From Candidatus Thiosymbion ectosymbiont of Catanema sp. Cochon2018 (lineage in GTDB: Bacteria > Pseudomonadota > Gammaproteobacteria > Chromatiales > Chromatiaceae), in contig WYCW01000005.1 of assembly GCA_011392765.1 (NCBI GenBank), forward strand, positions 62,001 to 126,000: a DNA stretch of 64,000 bases. The letters run 5' to 3'. How positions within the stretch are numbered: the first letter of the stretch is position 1; each line of letters opens with the position of its first letter. This document shows positions 11,228 to 19,094 of this stretch, piece by piece. The notes beneath the pieces are model-generated. The model was not told the origin of the DNA. It was given only the letters and a program-made list of their open reading frames with translations, and searched no databases. Made by a program: the position numbers and the translations under genes.

Positions 11228-11629
11228 CTAATGCATCGAATGCAGCCCGATCACATTGCCTTCCGTATCTTCGACGATGGCAATGAAGCCATGTTCGCCG
11301 ATGGGCATTTTTTCGTGGGAGACGCTGCCGCCGCTCTCGGCGGCGCGAGCGGCCTCGACTGCGCAGTCTTCGCAACTGAAATAGACCATCGTGCCGCCCG
11401 TACCCGAGGGCACACCTTCCATTCGGATCAGTGCGCCGGGCGCACCGTAACCTTGTTCGGACATCGGGAATGTCCACATTTCCATGTCACCCCCGCAGGA
11501 CTGGCCTTCGGGCATGGGCGGGGGAGGCAGTTGTTCGAGTGTCGCCTGAAACACGGTTTCGTAAAAGGTCTTGGCGCGAGCCATGTCCTGCACATAGATT
11601 TCGAACCAGCCGACGGGATTGGATTTCAT
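11228..11629 (-). CDS. VOC family (glyoxalase/bleomycin-resistance fold) protein
   Basis: 133 residues, one vicinal-oxygen-chelate module pair. The start VGWFEIYVQDMARAKTFYETVF is the typical first strand and helix of the family. The end FIAIVEDTEGNVIGLHSMH is the second metal-side strand, with the Glu and His positions kept. Members bind small molecules or a metal for isomerase, dioxygenase or sequestration chemistry; the substrate cannot be told. It is a single gene with palindromic repeats on both sides. Confidence 0.88.
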   Translation of the reverse strand: MKSNPVGWFEIYVQDMARAKTFYETVFQATLEQLPPPPMPEGQSCGGDMEMWTFPMSEQGYGAPGALIRMEGVPSGTGGTMVYFSCEDCAVEAARAAESGGSVSHEKMPIGEHGFIAIVEDTEGNVIGLHSMH

Positions 11630-11681
11630 GCCGTTTCTCCTATGGTGTCTTGGGGTGGTTGTTGAGGAGATAGATTTAGGT

Positions 11682-11755
11682 TATTGCTGGGTTTTGGCCG
11701 TCCCTGGCCGCAACCCAGCCTACGGCCTACGGTCCCTTTTTAGACAGTCTCTAAG
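11682..11755. repeat. partial repeat, AACCCAGCCTAC / AGACAGTCTCTAAG family
   Basis: This matches, in reverse, the element at 36719-36866 (TTAGAGACTGTCTAA end plus GTAGGCTGGGTT hairpin). The remainder of the 11630-12117 gap shows no gene. Confidence 0.5.
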
Positions 11756-12117
11756 CGTTCAGCCCCCGCTGTTTTTGCCATCCATGGCACGGCAGATTCC
11801 GGCACTCCCTGCCAAAATGATGCGGTGGGGACTGAACGGTCACAGAGTTCAGAGCGATAAATATACCCGTTGCACGTGAATATTTCGCCGCGATGCACGC
11901 CCCTCACACCCGATAACAGCGTTGCGACTCGTCGCAAGCGGACACCCTACCGGCCTTCCCGGAGCTATTGCGCGGGCGTGCCTCCTTCATGCACCTGTCG
12001 GCCATCAGCAGCGTGGATCGGTCGGAAGACCCTACCGCGCGATCCCCTGCGTTCCTTGACGCGCTTAAACCTCGATGGTAGAGGTATAGCTGTTATTTCT
12101 GCCATTGAAGAAACAGT

Positions 12118-12369
12118 ATGTCACTGAACATAAAGAGTGCGGAGGCCGACCGCCTTGTGGAGGCCTTGTCCAACCTTACCGGTGAAAGCAAGACAAAAGC
12201 GGTTATCGAGGCTGTGCGCGAGCGTCTCGTGCGCACAAGCAGGGAGCGGAATCGGAACATGCTCGCGGCTGACTTGCTCGCGATCGGGAAGAGATGTGCC
12301 GCATATGGCCGACGGGATAACACCGAGCACGGCGAGCTGCTCTATGACGAGCGTGGTCTCCCCCGATGA
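12118..12369 (+). CDS. VapB-type antitoxin (Rv0623/PSK family)
   Basis: 83 residues. The N-terminus LNIKSAEADRLVEALSNLTG followed by ESKTKAVIEAVRERL is the RHH-like DNA-binding part of PSK-type VapB antitoxins. The C-terminus HGELLYDERGLPR is the tail that normally inserts into a VapC toxin. The vapC start (ATG at 12366, overlapping the stop) is present, but the toxin reading frame collapses after five codons (MIIDT), so the antitoxin is an orphan. A second, truncated copy of this gene lies at 14569-14694. Confidence 0.85.
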   Translation: MSLNIKSAEADRLVEALSNLTGESKTKAVIEAVRERLVRTSRERNRNMLAADLLAIGKRCAAYGRRDNTEHGELLYDERGLPR

Positions 12370-12383
12370 TCATCGACACCTTT
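12366..12383 (+). pseudogene. vapC start remnant
   Basis: Only the five opening codons of a PIN-domain toxin (MIIDT, including the first catalytic Asp) remain, in the usual 4-base overlap with vapB. After TCGACACCTT the sequence no longer encodes a PIN domain. The second locus at 14694 breaks after the same word. Confidence 0.65.
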
Positions 12384-12421
12384 TGCCTTCCCCACAATGG
12401 CCGCAAACCCGATCGCTTTCT

Positions 12422-12707
12422 CTACTCCGTATATGGATCGACTACTTCGTCAAGCAAGCGTCGCCGAAGACCCGCGTCCATCCTTGGTGAAATACCTCTT
12501 CCCTCCCGCCTGGAGGCGTATGCAAGACAGGCGTTGATGTCTGCTGGTCCAGCCCCGATATCGTCGAGGATCGACTCGCAGGACTCGCCTTGCGCCAAGA
12601 GGCTCAATACCAATTCCGACCGAAATACGCAGATCGCGACCATTTCGGCTTGCCGCCGAATACGCTCGGCGGCCGGTGATGCGTTTCAACAAATCGTCTT
12701 GGTTCAT
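12422..12707 (-). pseudogene. decayed DUF433 antitoxin gene
   Basis: Pieces of a DUF433 (VapB-like) protein lie in different frames: MNQDDLLKRIT, then PSVFGGKP in another frame, then SELVLSLLAQGESCESILDD and ADINACLAYASRREG in a third. Together they spell the normal DUF433 order, so one or more indels have destroyed the gene. No DUF5615 toxin partner is visible next to it. Confidence 0.7.
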
Positions 12708-12837
12708 GATCATCAAAGGGCACCTTGAAAATACAGTTTTCGTAAGTTAGATGCTTGAATAATCAATGGGTTAGAGTCGTCAAGTGGCGAAAAACTATTT
12801 TTCAAAGTGCCCTAAACCCGTTGGCCGGTTTCTGTCT

Positions 12838-12905
12838 CGCCCAGGTTGCTCCGATGATACGCTAGCCGCATCTCGAAGGGAGCTCGCAGCCATGGTCTGC
12901 TCCCT
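12838..12905 (-). repeat. unoccupied copy of the CTAG-MITE target; 5' end of a lost gene
   Basis: This stretch matches both flanks of the MITE at 17370-17537 but lacks the MITE: ...GATACGCTAGCCGCATC... On the minus strand it reads ATG CGG CTA GCG TAT CAT CGG AGC AAC CTG GGC GAG ACA, that is MRLAYHRSNLGET. This gives the likely original start of the small gene at 16839. Homology ends at about 12838. Confidence 0.7.
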
Positions 12906-12951
12906 AACTTTCAACGACTAAGTTCACAGGCGTCCTCGTGCCTCACTGCCG

Positions 12952-13150
12952 CTATCTGAATTCCGACTGACCGGGTGCGCGAGAACGACGATCCAATATT
13001 CGCCGAATGGCCTCATGACGCCGTTTTCGGTACTGGCGTCACTGCCTCCCGGATCAGGTCGGTGATGATCGTGTTCTTGTCCTGTTCGGCAAACGTGGCA
13101 TTGGGACAGCGCCTTACCTCATCGGGGACGGTAAAATGGACGGCGGACAG
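12952..13150 (-). pseudogene. decayed ribbon-helix-helix antitoxin
   Basis: Reading from a CTG at 13150 gives SAVHFTVPDEVRRC...AEQDKNTIITDLIREAV, the pattern of small RHH antitoxins. The start codon, expected as ATG, is CTG, and the frame stops early at 13013. The C-terminal tail AIRRILDRRSRAP continues in a neighbouring frame to 12952. A frameshift plus start loss makes this a relic. No toxin is seen beside it. Confidence 0.6.
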
Positions 13151-13263
13151 CAGCTCCTAGCATAATTGCGCACTGGGGACGGTTGACGCGCCGGAGGTTC
13201 GTTTGCCCCCGCTTTTCATGGTTTTCCGGTTCCGACAATCCCTGTCAAACTGCGGGCATTGTC

Positions 13264-14418
13264 CTAACTTAATGGCATTGGTGTGAGGGTCGGGAGCTTT
13301 CGTAACGGCAGCACGGACAGCCGTTCATCCAGCTCGTAAGCGTCGCTTCCGGGGTAGAGCACCCAAAGGTGCTCCAACCGAAGATCCTGCAAAGCGATGC
13401 GCATCGAGCGATTGGGGCCCGGCGCATCGGCCGTCTTGAATTCGAAACCGTAACGTTTTCCCCGGATGGTAATCATCAAGTCCAGTTCGGCGCCGCCGTG
13501 GGTCGCCCAGAAGCAAGCCTCGCGTCGTTGAAAGGTGGTCAGCACCTGTTCAAGGGCAAATCCCTCCCAAGAGGACCCGAGCTTCGGATGTGACAGAAGG
13601 TCATCGCCGCTCTCCAGCTCCAGCAGAGCGTGCAAAACACCCGAATCGCGCACATAGACCTTCGGCGCTTTGACCTGTCGTTTGGAAAGATTCTCGAACC
13701 AGGGCGGAAGGACCCGGACCAGGTAGGCCCCCGAGAGGATGTCCAGATAGCGACGGGTGGTGGTCTCACCGGTACCCAACGACCGGGCAAGCTCGGCTGC
13801 GTTCCAGATCTGCCCGTGATAATGGGCGATCATGGTCCAGCAGCGGCGCAGGGTCTCAGCGGGGATCGAGATACCCAGTTGCGGAATGTCGCGCTCCAGC
13901 AGGGTCCGCAGGAAATCCCGACGCCAACCGAAGGAGGCCGCGTCGTCAGGGGCCAGAAAGGACCGTGGGAATCCGCCTCTGAGCCAGAGTCTGTCCTGGC
14001 TCCCCGCGCCGGTTTCGCGTAGATCGAATCCTCCCAGGTCCAGGAAGCCGACCCGACCTGCCAGGGATTCGGAAACCCCCTTGACGAGGCCGGGCGAGGC
14101 GCTGCCGAGGATCAGGAAACGGGTGGTGGCTTCGGGGCGGTCGATCAGAACCCGCAGTATTTCGAACAGCTCCGGGCGACGCTGGATCTCGTCGATGACC
14201 ACAAGACCCGAGAGTGCTCCCAGGTTGCGCATAGGGGCGGACAACCGGCGTACGTCGACAGGGGACTCCAGGTCGAAGATGGTGCAGGCAGGCTCTTCGG
14301 ACGCGATTACGCGCGCCAACGTGGTCTTCCCGCACTGGCGCGGACCCAGGATCGCCACGCAGGGGTGAGTGCGAAAAAGGTCTCGAACACGCTCGACGGC
14401 CTGGGGACGATCAATCAT
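13264..14418 (-). CDS. AAA ATPase with DUF4143 domain
   Basis: 384 residues from the ATG at 14418 (MIDRPQAVERV), preferred over the ATG at 14451 because family members begin this way. Walker A is GPRQCGKT at residues 25-32 and Walker B is SGLVVIDEIQRRPE. The C-terminal DUF4143 part is nuclease-like (ELDLMITIRGKRYGFEFKTADAP keeps the D...ExK pattern). These proteins are widespread, often horizontally moved, and of uncertain role. The last four residues (MPLS) are encoded by a CAATGCCATTAAGTTA repeat end, so the native C-terminus has probably been replaced. It is flanked by TA relics. Confidence 0.88.
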   Translation of the reverse strand: MIDRPQAVERVRDLFRTHPCVAILGPRQCGKTTLARVIASEEPACTIFDLESPVDVRRLSAPMRNLGALSGLVVIDEIQRRPELFEILRVLIDRPEATTRFLILGSASPGLVKGVSESLAGRVGFLDLGGFDLRETGAGSQDRLWLRGGFPRSFLAPDDAASFGWRRDFLRTLLERDIPQLGISIPAETLRRCWTMIAHYHGQIWNAAELARSLGTGETTTRRYLDILSGAYLVRVLPPWFENLSKRQVKAPKVYVRDSGVLHALLELESGDDLLSHPKLGSSWEGFALEQVLTTFQRREACFWATHGGAELDLMITIRGKRYGFEFKTADAPGPNRSMRIALQDLRLEHLWVLYPGSDAYELDERLSVLPLRKLPTLTPMPLS

Positions 14419-14568
14419 GAGGACACTATAATCCTTGTAAATCCTCCTCACAATGATGGATTTTCAAGGTTTATGCGAACCCGGCTTCGAGTCGGCCTCC
14501 GAAGAGTCTTGATCGCACCGTCGCAGGCGCGGAGCGAGAAACCTAAGCCGATCCAATCCCAATATTTC

Positions 14569-14694
14569 CAGCGGAACCGGAAGACGCTGTCAGCCGACCT
14601 GCTCGCGATCGGGAAGAGATGCACCGCACATGGCCGTCGGGATGACACCGAGCACGGCGAGCTGCTCTATGACGAGCGTGGTCTCCCCCGATAA
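14569..14694 (+). pseudogene. truncated second copy of the vapB antitoxin
   Basis: The last 40 or so codons match the antitoxin at 12118 (DLLAIGKRCTAHGRRDDTEHG, then LYDERGLPR), but the DNA-binding half is missing. The overlapping vapC ATG is changed to ATA, followed by ATCATCGACACCTT and unrelated sequence. Confidence 0.75.
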
Positions 14695-14726
14695 TCATCG
14701 ACACCTTTGTTCGTGAAAACCCGGAA

Positions 14727-15896
14727 CTACACCACCCCCCCTTCGCCAAGCACCTCTTCGATAATTTCGTTCTCATCCAGAAACTCGATGGAGACAGGGC
14801 CTTCTGCCGGGTCGTGCCCAACGAGACGGGCCTCTTCGATTACCTGCTGCATGGTTGTCACGATCTTGCGCGGCGTGATTTCCGTGAGTTGCGAGGCAAT
14901 GGCCTCGATAGCGGCTTCCTCGAACGGGAAGAAATCGACCTCCCCCTCGGGATCGGCTCGATTGCTGTTCAGAATCTCCCGCACGAAACTCACTGTGTCA
15001 TCCTTGTCGAAGCCGACCAGCTCGATTTGGCGATGAATGTGGCTGAGGACATAGTCGAAAAATAGCACTGCCAGCTGCGAAATCTCCGCTGACAACGCAA
15101 TCACCATGCAGAAGCAATTCGGGCAGTTGTCGTAGATGTGCCGAAGGATGTCGTTGACTTCTCGCGCTTCCTTTACGCTGGCTCGCTCCAGATCGTCCAG
15201 TTCGTCGATGAAGAGATATGCTCCCTTTCTGAAACGCCGCGTGTCAGTCGCAGAAACCTGAAGCTCGTACACGAACAGGTTCACAAGCCGGGTAAAGATC
15301 ATCATCGCTTGATAATCTGTCAGCCCCTTCGGCGCGAGTAGCTTACGGAAATCATCATCTTGTTGGCAGCGATTGATCTCCTTGGCAAAGTTGTTCAGTT
15401 CCACCGGCGGGATGAGTTCCTCGATAATCTTCTCAGGCGGAATATCATGACCATATCCGTTCGCTTCGCGGAAAGCTGATATGCATTCCACCAGGAAATT
15501 GTGGAAGGCTTGTACATCAGCCAGCAAGTTCGATTTGGCGACGATGTCGTCGCGAAATGCGCCCGCGAAGGTTAGTGCGCCCTTGTCCTTACGCAGCGTC
15601 GGGATGAAGTAACATACCGCATTGAAGGTATCTTTTTCTTCATACAGAATCCTGTTCTGTGCCCAGAGAAGCGCATGCGATTTCCCTGTCCCATAGTTAC
15701 CGTAGAACATGAGAAAGTTCGCGTTGCCTACTTGATCGGCTAGAGAGCGATTCAGATACTTATTCAGCTGGTTCTTTTGCTTCTCATATCCGGCCCATAT
15801 GCTCGCGCGTGGATCAGCGGCAAAGTTCGGGTTTGACCGGAACGGATTATCCCGCAGGTTGGCCCTTCTGTAGTACTCTTTCGGCTCCATCACCAT
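14727..15896 (-). CDS. AAA ATPase, third gene of a defence-like cassette
   Basis: 389 residues (387 if the ATG at 15890 is used). Walker A is GNYGTGKS at residues 66-73, Walker B is YLFIDELDDLE near 228-238, and a sensor-like segment (MVIALSAEISQ) follows. The C-terminal third is helical and acidic (DENEIIEEVLGEGGVV). The fold resembles ORC/Cdc6- or MoxR-like single-domain ATPases that act as switches for nucleases. It overlaps the end of the RelE/PLD gene by 7 bases, which implies translational coupling. I do not recognise a named system. It may use ATP to control or load the PLD protein on nucleic acid (inference). Confidence 0.8.
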   Translation of the reverse strand: MVMEPKEYYRRANLRDNPFRSNPNFAADPRASIWAGYEKQKNQLNKYLNRSLADQVGNANFLMFYGNYGTGKSHALLWAQNRILYEEKDTFNAVCYFIPTLRKDKGALTFAGAFRDDIVAKSNLLADVQAFHNFLVECISAFREANGYGHDIPPEKIIEELIPPVELNNFAKEINRCQQDDDFRKLLAPKGLTDYQAMMIFTRLVNLFVYELQVSATDTRRFRKGAYLFIDELDDLERASVKEAREVNDILRHIYDNCPNCFCMVIALSAEISQLAVLFFDYVLSHIHRQIELVGFDKDDTVSFVREILNSNRADPEGEVDFFPFEEAAIEAIASQLTEITPRKIVTTMQQVIEEARLVGHDPAEGPVSIEFLDENEIIEEVLGEGGVV

Positions 15897-16837
15897 TTTT
15901 CATTCTCCAGTTGTTGCCATCGCCCACGCGCAAGAAATCTGCGTACATCGGGCAGCTCATAGCCACGCAGCATCAACTCGGTTATGTAGCTTTCGACGTA
16001 GCCGATCTCATCTTCCGGAAGTGCGTAGCAAAGCTCTTCGTTATAGCGCTCTGTCTCCAGAGCCATTCCCGCGGATATGAGATTCGCCGAACCTATAAGG
16101 ATCAACGACGAATACCGATCTCCGCCGCGCAATCCCGGCTCATAGCGACGGGCTTCATCGAAGATAAAGCAGTACAGCTTAGTATGTAGCCGCGGGTAGA
16201 CGAAGATACCTACCTTTCGCTCTGCAAGCCTTTCCATCCATTCGATCTCCGCATTTTTCGGAGGCGCAGTAATTATCACAACACTTGCCCCGTCTTCGAC
16301 TTGATCGAGCAGTAGCTTTCCAAAGGCCGCCGTAGGGGCGAATAGATCGCCATTGATGAACGGTGCAACCAGCCAAATATCCTTGTGGGGCAGATTTCGC
16401 CGCGAGAAGATTTCACGCCTGATCTGGGGACTCGGCACATTGCGTTTGAACCGGTTTACCGGCCGCGCAGACCGGTCTTCACGTGCGGACATCGCGGCGA
16501 CCGCTGCCGCTACTTCTGATCCTGTTTCCGAAATAGGGATAGCCGCTTCCACGGTTCCGGGGGCCGGATCGACGAGCCGATCCTCCACGCTGTGCTCTCC
16601 AGCGCGGAAGAGATAAATATTCTCACCGGAGCGCAAATAGATCACGCGATAGGCGGTACGCTTTCGGCTCACATAGCGTATCCAAGCGCCTCGGATCCCC
16701 TCGTAGCGATGGTCATCACTGTCGGCCCGGAAGCTTCCATCCGGGTGCAGCGTCTTCTGGAGGGCGCGGCGCGCGAAGTGCGCGTCTGCGTGGTCCTGAA
16801 GATCGGCGATGAAGTCAGGGAGCAAGAAGACCGGCAT
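15890..16837 (-). CDS. RelE-like / phospholipase D-like fusion protein
   Basis: 315 residues. Residues 8-90 look like a RelE/ParE-type mRNase fold (YEGIRGAWIRYVSRKRTAYR, then VIYLRSGENIYLFRAGEHSV). Residues 140-300 form a PLD-like nuclease domain with one HKD-type motif: His218 and Lys220 in RLHTKLYCF, then GSAN at 249-252. One motif per chain means it would work as a dimer, as in Nuc and BfiI. The Asp spacing after HxK differs from the canonical four residues, so activity is uncertain. It lies one base after the small upstream gene and overlaps the AAA gene by 7 bases. A nuclease effector in a defence cassette is the most likely role (inference). Confidence 0.78.
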   Translation of the reverse strand: MPVFLLPDFIADLQDHADAHFARRALQKTLHPDGSFRADSDDHRYEGIRGAWIRYVSRKRTAYRVIYLRSGENIYLFRAGEHSVEDRLVDPAPGTVEAAIPISETGSEVAAAVAAMSAREDRSARPVNRFKRNVPSPQIRREIFSRRNLPHKDIWLVAPFINGDLFAPTAAFGKLLLDQVEDGASVVIITAPPKNAEIEWMERLAERKVGIFVYPRLHTKLYCFIFDEARRYEPGLRGGDRYSSLILIGSANLISAGMALETERYNEELCYALPEDEIGYVESYITELMLRGYELPDVRRFLARGRWQQLENEKW

Positions 16838-16838
16838 T

Positions 16839-17219
16839 TTATCTCTTCACGCTGAGGGCGCCGCTGGTGTTCCTAGACCACCGGAATGCAAGCCTACGCT
16901 TCTCACCTTTCTGCTCTTCTGCGATGGCTGCAGGCAGCTTGAGCACCGGTTTATCCGTAGCGCAGGCGCACGCAACTGCAGCCGGGTAGGCAACCGTGAT
17001 GGGCAACTCACGGCGAAGCATGGCTTTGCGCACATGCAGTCCGCGAAAAACCACCATCATCTCGCTAATGAGGGCGATTGCTGCGTCCGTGTCCGCGTCG
17101 TCCTTGACCCTGATTCCAGCATAAGCACCGCCAAAATCAATCAGGCATTCCCAGAAACCTTTCGTTTTGTCACCCAGTAAGTCTGGCCGGAATCCGGATC
17201 GCACCAGCTCGTAGTCCAT
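16839..17219 (-). CDS. small protein, first gene of the cassette, 5' end broken by a MITE
   Basis: 126 residues from the first ATG, not recognised as a known family. The reading frame continues upstream without a stop for about 47 codons (GLTQRGRDFIDALTETGYIN, then TKGLFTFWP) to a MITE inserted at 17370-17537. A MITE-free relative of this start at 12838-12905 shows that the gene probably began MRLAYHRSNLGETE. The original ATG (about 17550) now reads into the MITE and stops at its far end. The remaining protein may start at ATG 17219 or at the CTG near 17340. It is one base from the RelE/PLD gene and presumably cotranscribed. Confidence 0.6.
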   Translation of the reverse strand: MDYELVRSGFRPDLLGDKTKGFWECLIDFGGAYAGIRVKDDADTDAAIALISEMMVVFRGLHVRKAMLRRELPITVAYPAAVACACATDKPVLKLPAAIAEEQKGEKRRLAFRWSRNTSGALSVKR

Positions 17220-17369
17220 AGGCCAAAACGTAAAAAGCCCTTTCGTATTGATGTATCCCGTTTCGGTGAGCGCATCAATGAAGTCCCTGCCGCGCTGCGT
17301 CAGGCCGGTGTCATCATCCGGGACCTGACATATTTCTGTCTCGCCCAGGTTGCTCCGATGATACGCTAG

Positions 17370-17537
17370 GGGGCGTTCTCAATTAATAAATCATCTAAGT
17401 GTTGTAGGCTGGGTGGCAAGGAACGAAACCCAGCTTTTCCGATCCGCAATACCCTGTGCCGGGTTTGGCCGTCCCTGGCCGTAACCCAGCCTACGGGCTT
17501 GATTTTTATGATGATTTGGCTCAATTGAGAACGCCCC
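17370..17537. mobile_element. CTAG-flanked MITE, copy 1 (168 bp)
   Basis: The ends are GGGGCGTTCTCAATT / AATTGAGAACGCCCC, flanked by CTAG on both sides (17366-17369 and 17538-17541). The interior is a GTAGGCTGGGTT palindrome. A related unoccupied site with a single CTAG is present at 12838-12905. Other copies are at 42426 and 57111. It has no coding capacity. Confidence 0.85.
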
Positions 17538-17687
17538 CTAGGCCGCATCCGCGCGGGAGCTCGCAGCTATGGTCCGCTCCCTAGCTTTCAAGTCATACCG
17601 GATCGAAATCGGAAAACGCGCTCCCCGTTTCCGGATCGAGTAAAATGTCGGAGTTTTAAGCTTCGGCAAAGAGGAGATACCTGTCCC

Positions 17688-18155
17688 ATGCAAGTTCACG
17701 AAGTCATGAGTCGCGCCATACGTTCGGTCAGTGCGGACGCCAAGGTCATGGAGGTAGCCTCCATCATGTGCCTGTACCGGATTCCGGGTATCCCGGTCGT
17801 AGCGGACGACGGGAAGCTGGTGGGTATCGTCACGGAGAAGGATGTGCTGCACAGCCTGTTTCCGAAGCTCGAGAACCTGATGGAGGAGGGCATGGGTAAC
17901 GTGGATCTAGACAAGCAGATCGCCAAGTACAAGGATGTGCTGGCGTTGTCGGTAAGCGATCTCATGACCCGCAATCCCATCACGGTGTCCCCGGATATGC
18001 ATGTGTTGCGGGCCGCGTCCGTCATGGTGCGTCATCGCTTCCGCCGCATCCCGGTGGCGCACGACGGAATGTTGGTGGGTATGTTGAGCCTCGGTGATCT
18101 GCACAAGGCCATTTTTCACCTCAATGTCGCTACGAAGAAGCCGGATAAGGGCTGA
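17688..18155 (+). CDS. CBS-domain pair protein
   Basis: 155 residues made almost wholly of two CBS motifs. The first covers about 1-65 (VHEVMSRAIRSVSADAKVME, then GIPVVADDGKLVGIVTEKDVL) and the second about 85-145 (VSDLMTRNPITVSPDMHVL, then FRRIPVAHDGMLVGMLSLGDL). Such stand-alone proteins bind adenine nucleotides in the cleft between the motifs and report energy state or regulate a partner. No partner is encoded nearby. The AAAGAGGAG ribosome site supports the ATG at 17688. Confidence 0.9.
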   Translation: MQVHEVMSRAIRSVSADAKVMEVASIMCLYRIPGIPVVADDGKLVGIVTEKDVLHSLFPKLENLMEEGMGNVDLDKQIAKYKDVLALSVSDLMTRNPITVSPDMHVLRAASVMVRHRFRRIPVAHDGMLVGMLSLGDLHKAIFHLNVATKKPDKG

Positions 18156-18186
18156 CCGAGAATGGCGCCCATCCGCCAGGATTCCT

Positions 18187-18310
18187 TGACGGACCCGCAT
18201 CTTTAACAAATGAGTCGAGTTTTACGGGTACGGGGAACAGTAACCACGAAAGACACGAAATCGAAATCGGGATCGCAATCGGAATTTCGATTGCGATCCC
18301 GATCTGGGCT
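18187..18310. repeat. ATCG-rich interspersed repeat, copy 2
   Basis: TTGACGGACCCGCATCTTTAA, then an ATCGAAATCGGGATCG run (18259-18306). It shares flanks with the copies at 7200, 32949 and 44620. The 18156-19094 gap consists almost entirely of three repeat elements. Confidence 0.55.
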
Positions 18311-18318
18311 TTTACGAT

Positions 18319-18660
18319 GGCTCTTTATGGATTCCGGACTGCTGACGATCATGGAAGGGCACCACCGGACACTTTGGCGTGCGGCGGCGACTTTACCCCG
18401 ACACCGGAAGGAACCCGCGGTGCTTGGTGTAACCAAGGTATCGGTCAGGTAGTACAAGCCTGCCGCCGCTTTGGATTGGGCACGGCATCTATTCCCGGCA
18501 CCGGCGTTACGACCAGGGGAAAGCGCCGTCGCCGCGGCGTGTGGTGAACCCGGCGCTCGGATTTCCGGCACCGGCTGCCGGGAACCCTCGTCGCTCAGGT
18601 TCGATGTGCCGCGCCGCTTTGCCGGCGCACTCCAAAACAATCCGGAATCCATAAAGAGCC
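18319..18660. mobile_element. GGCTCTTTATGG MITE-like element, copy 1 (342 bp)
   Basis: The terminal inverted repeats begin GGCTCTTTATGGATTCCGGA, and the element is flanked by an 8-base direct repeat TTTACGAT (18311-18318 and 18661-18668). The interior is GC-rich with no intact gene. Other copies are at 25574, 30167 (partial) and 37389. Confidence 0.85.
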
Positions 18661-18734
18661 TTTACGATACCCTCGTAGGGTAGAGGGGGCACCCACAAAG
18701 GTGCCCCTGCAAAAAATCGGCTCTCTTACGGATT

Positions 18735-18975
18735 GTGTGGGTAGATGGAAAAGGAAACCATCCTTGACAGGCTGGACGGGCGCCGGGGAGTGGTTTGCAT
18801 GAAGGGATCGGGGTGCTTTGGCAACGGGGCTGCGCCTCAGGGCGCACTCAGCAACGGTGGGACATTCGGCTCAATTCGCCAGGTGCCCCGATCCCTTCTT
18901 GCTCGCATTCTGTTGCGCCCGTCCGGCCTGTCAAGGACGCAGCCGCTACGCGGTGGTTTCCTTTTCCACCCACAC
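18735..18975. repeat. long palindromic repeat (GTGTGGGT ends)
   Basis: GTGTGGGTAGATGGAAAAGG, then AAACCATCCTTGACAGG, is mirrored at the right end (CCTGTCAAGGA, then TTTCCTTTTCCACCCACAC). No gene lies inside it. Confidence 0.6.
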
Positions 18976-19094
18976 AAAACGAAACAGAACCAAAAAACCT
19001 TCGCGCCCTTTGCAGTTCAAAATCTACCACTCCCTGCTTTTGACGACTGACGACCGGTAATCGGCGACCGGAAGCCGGCAGTCGGAGAAAATCT

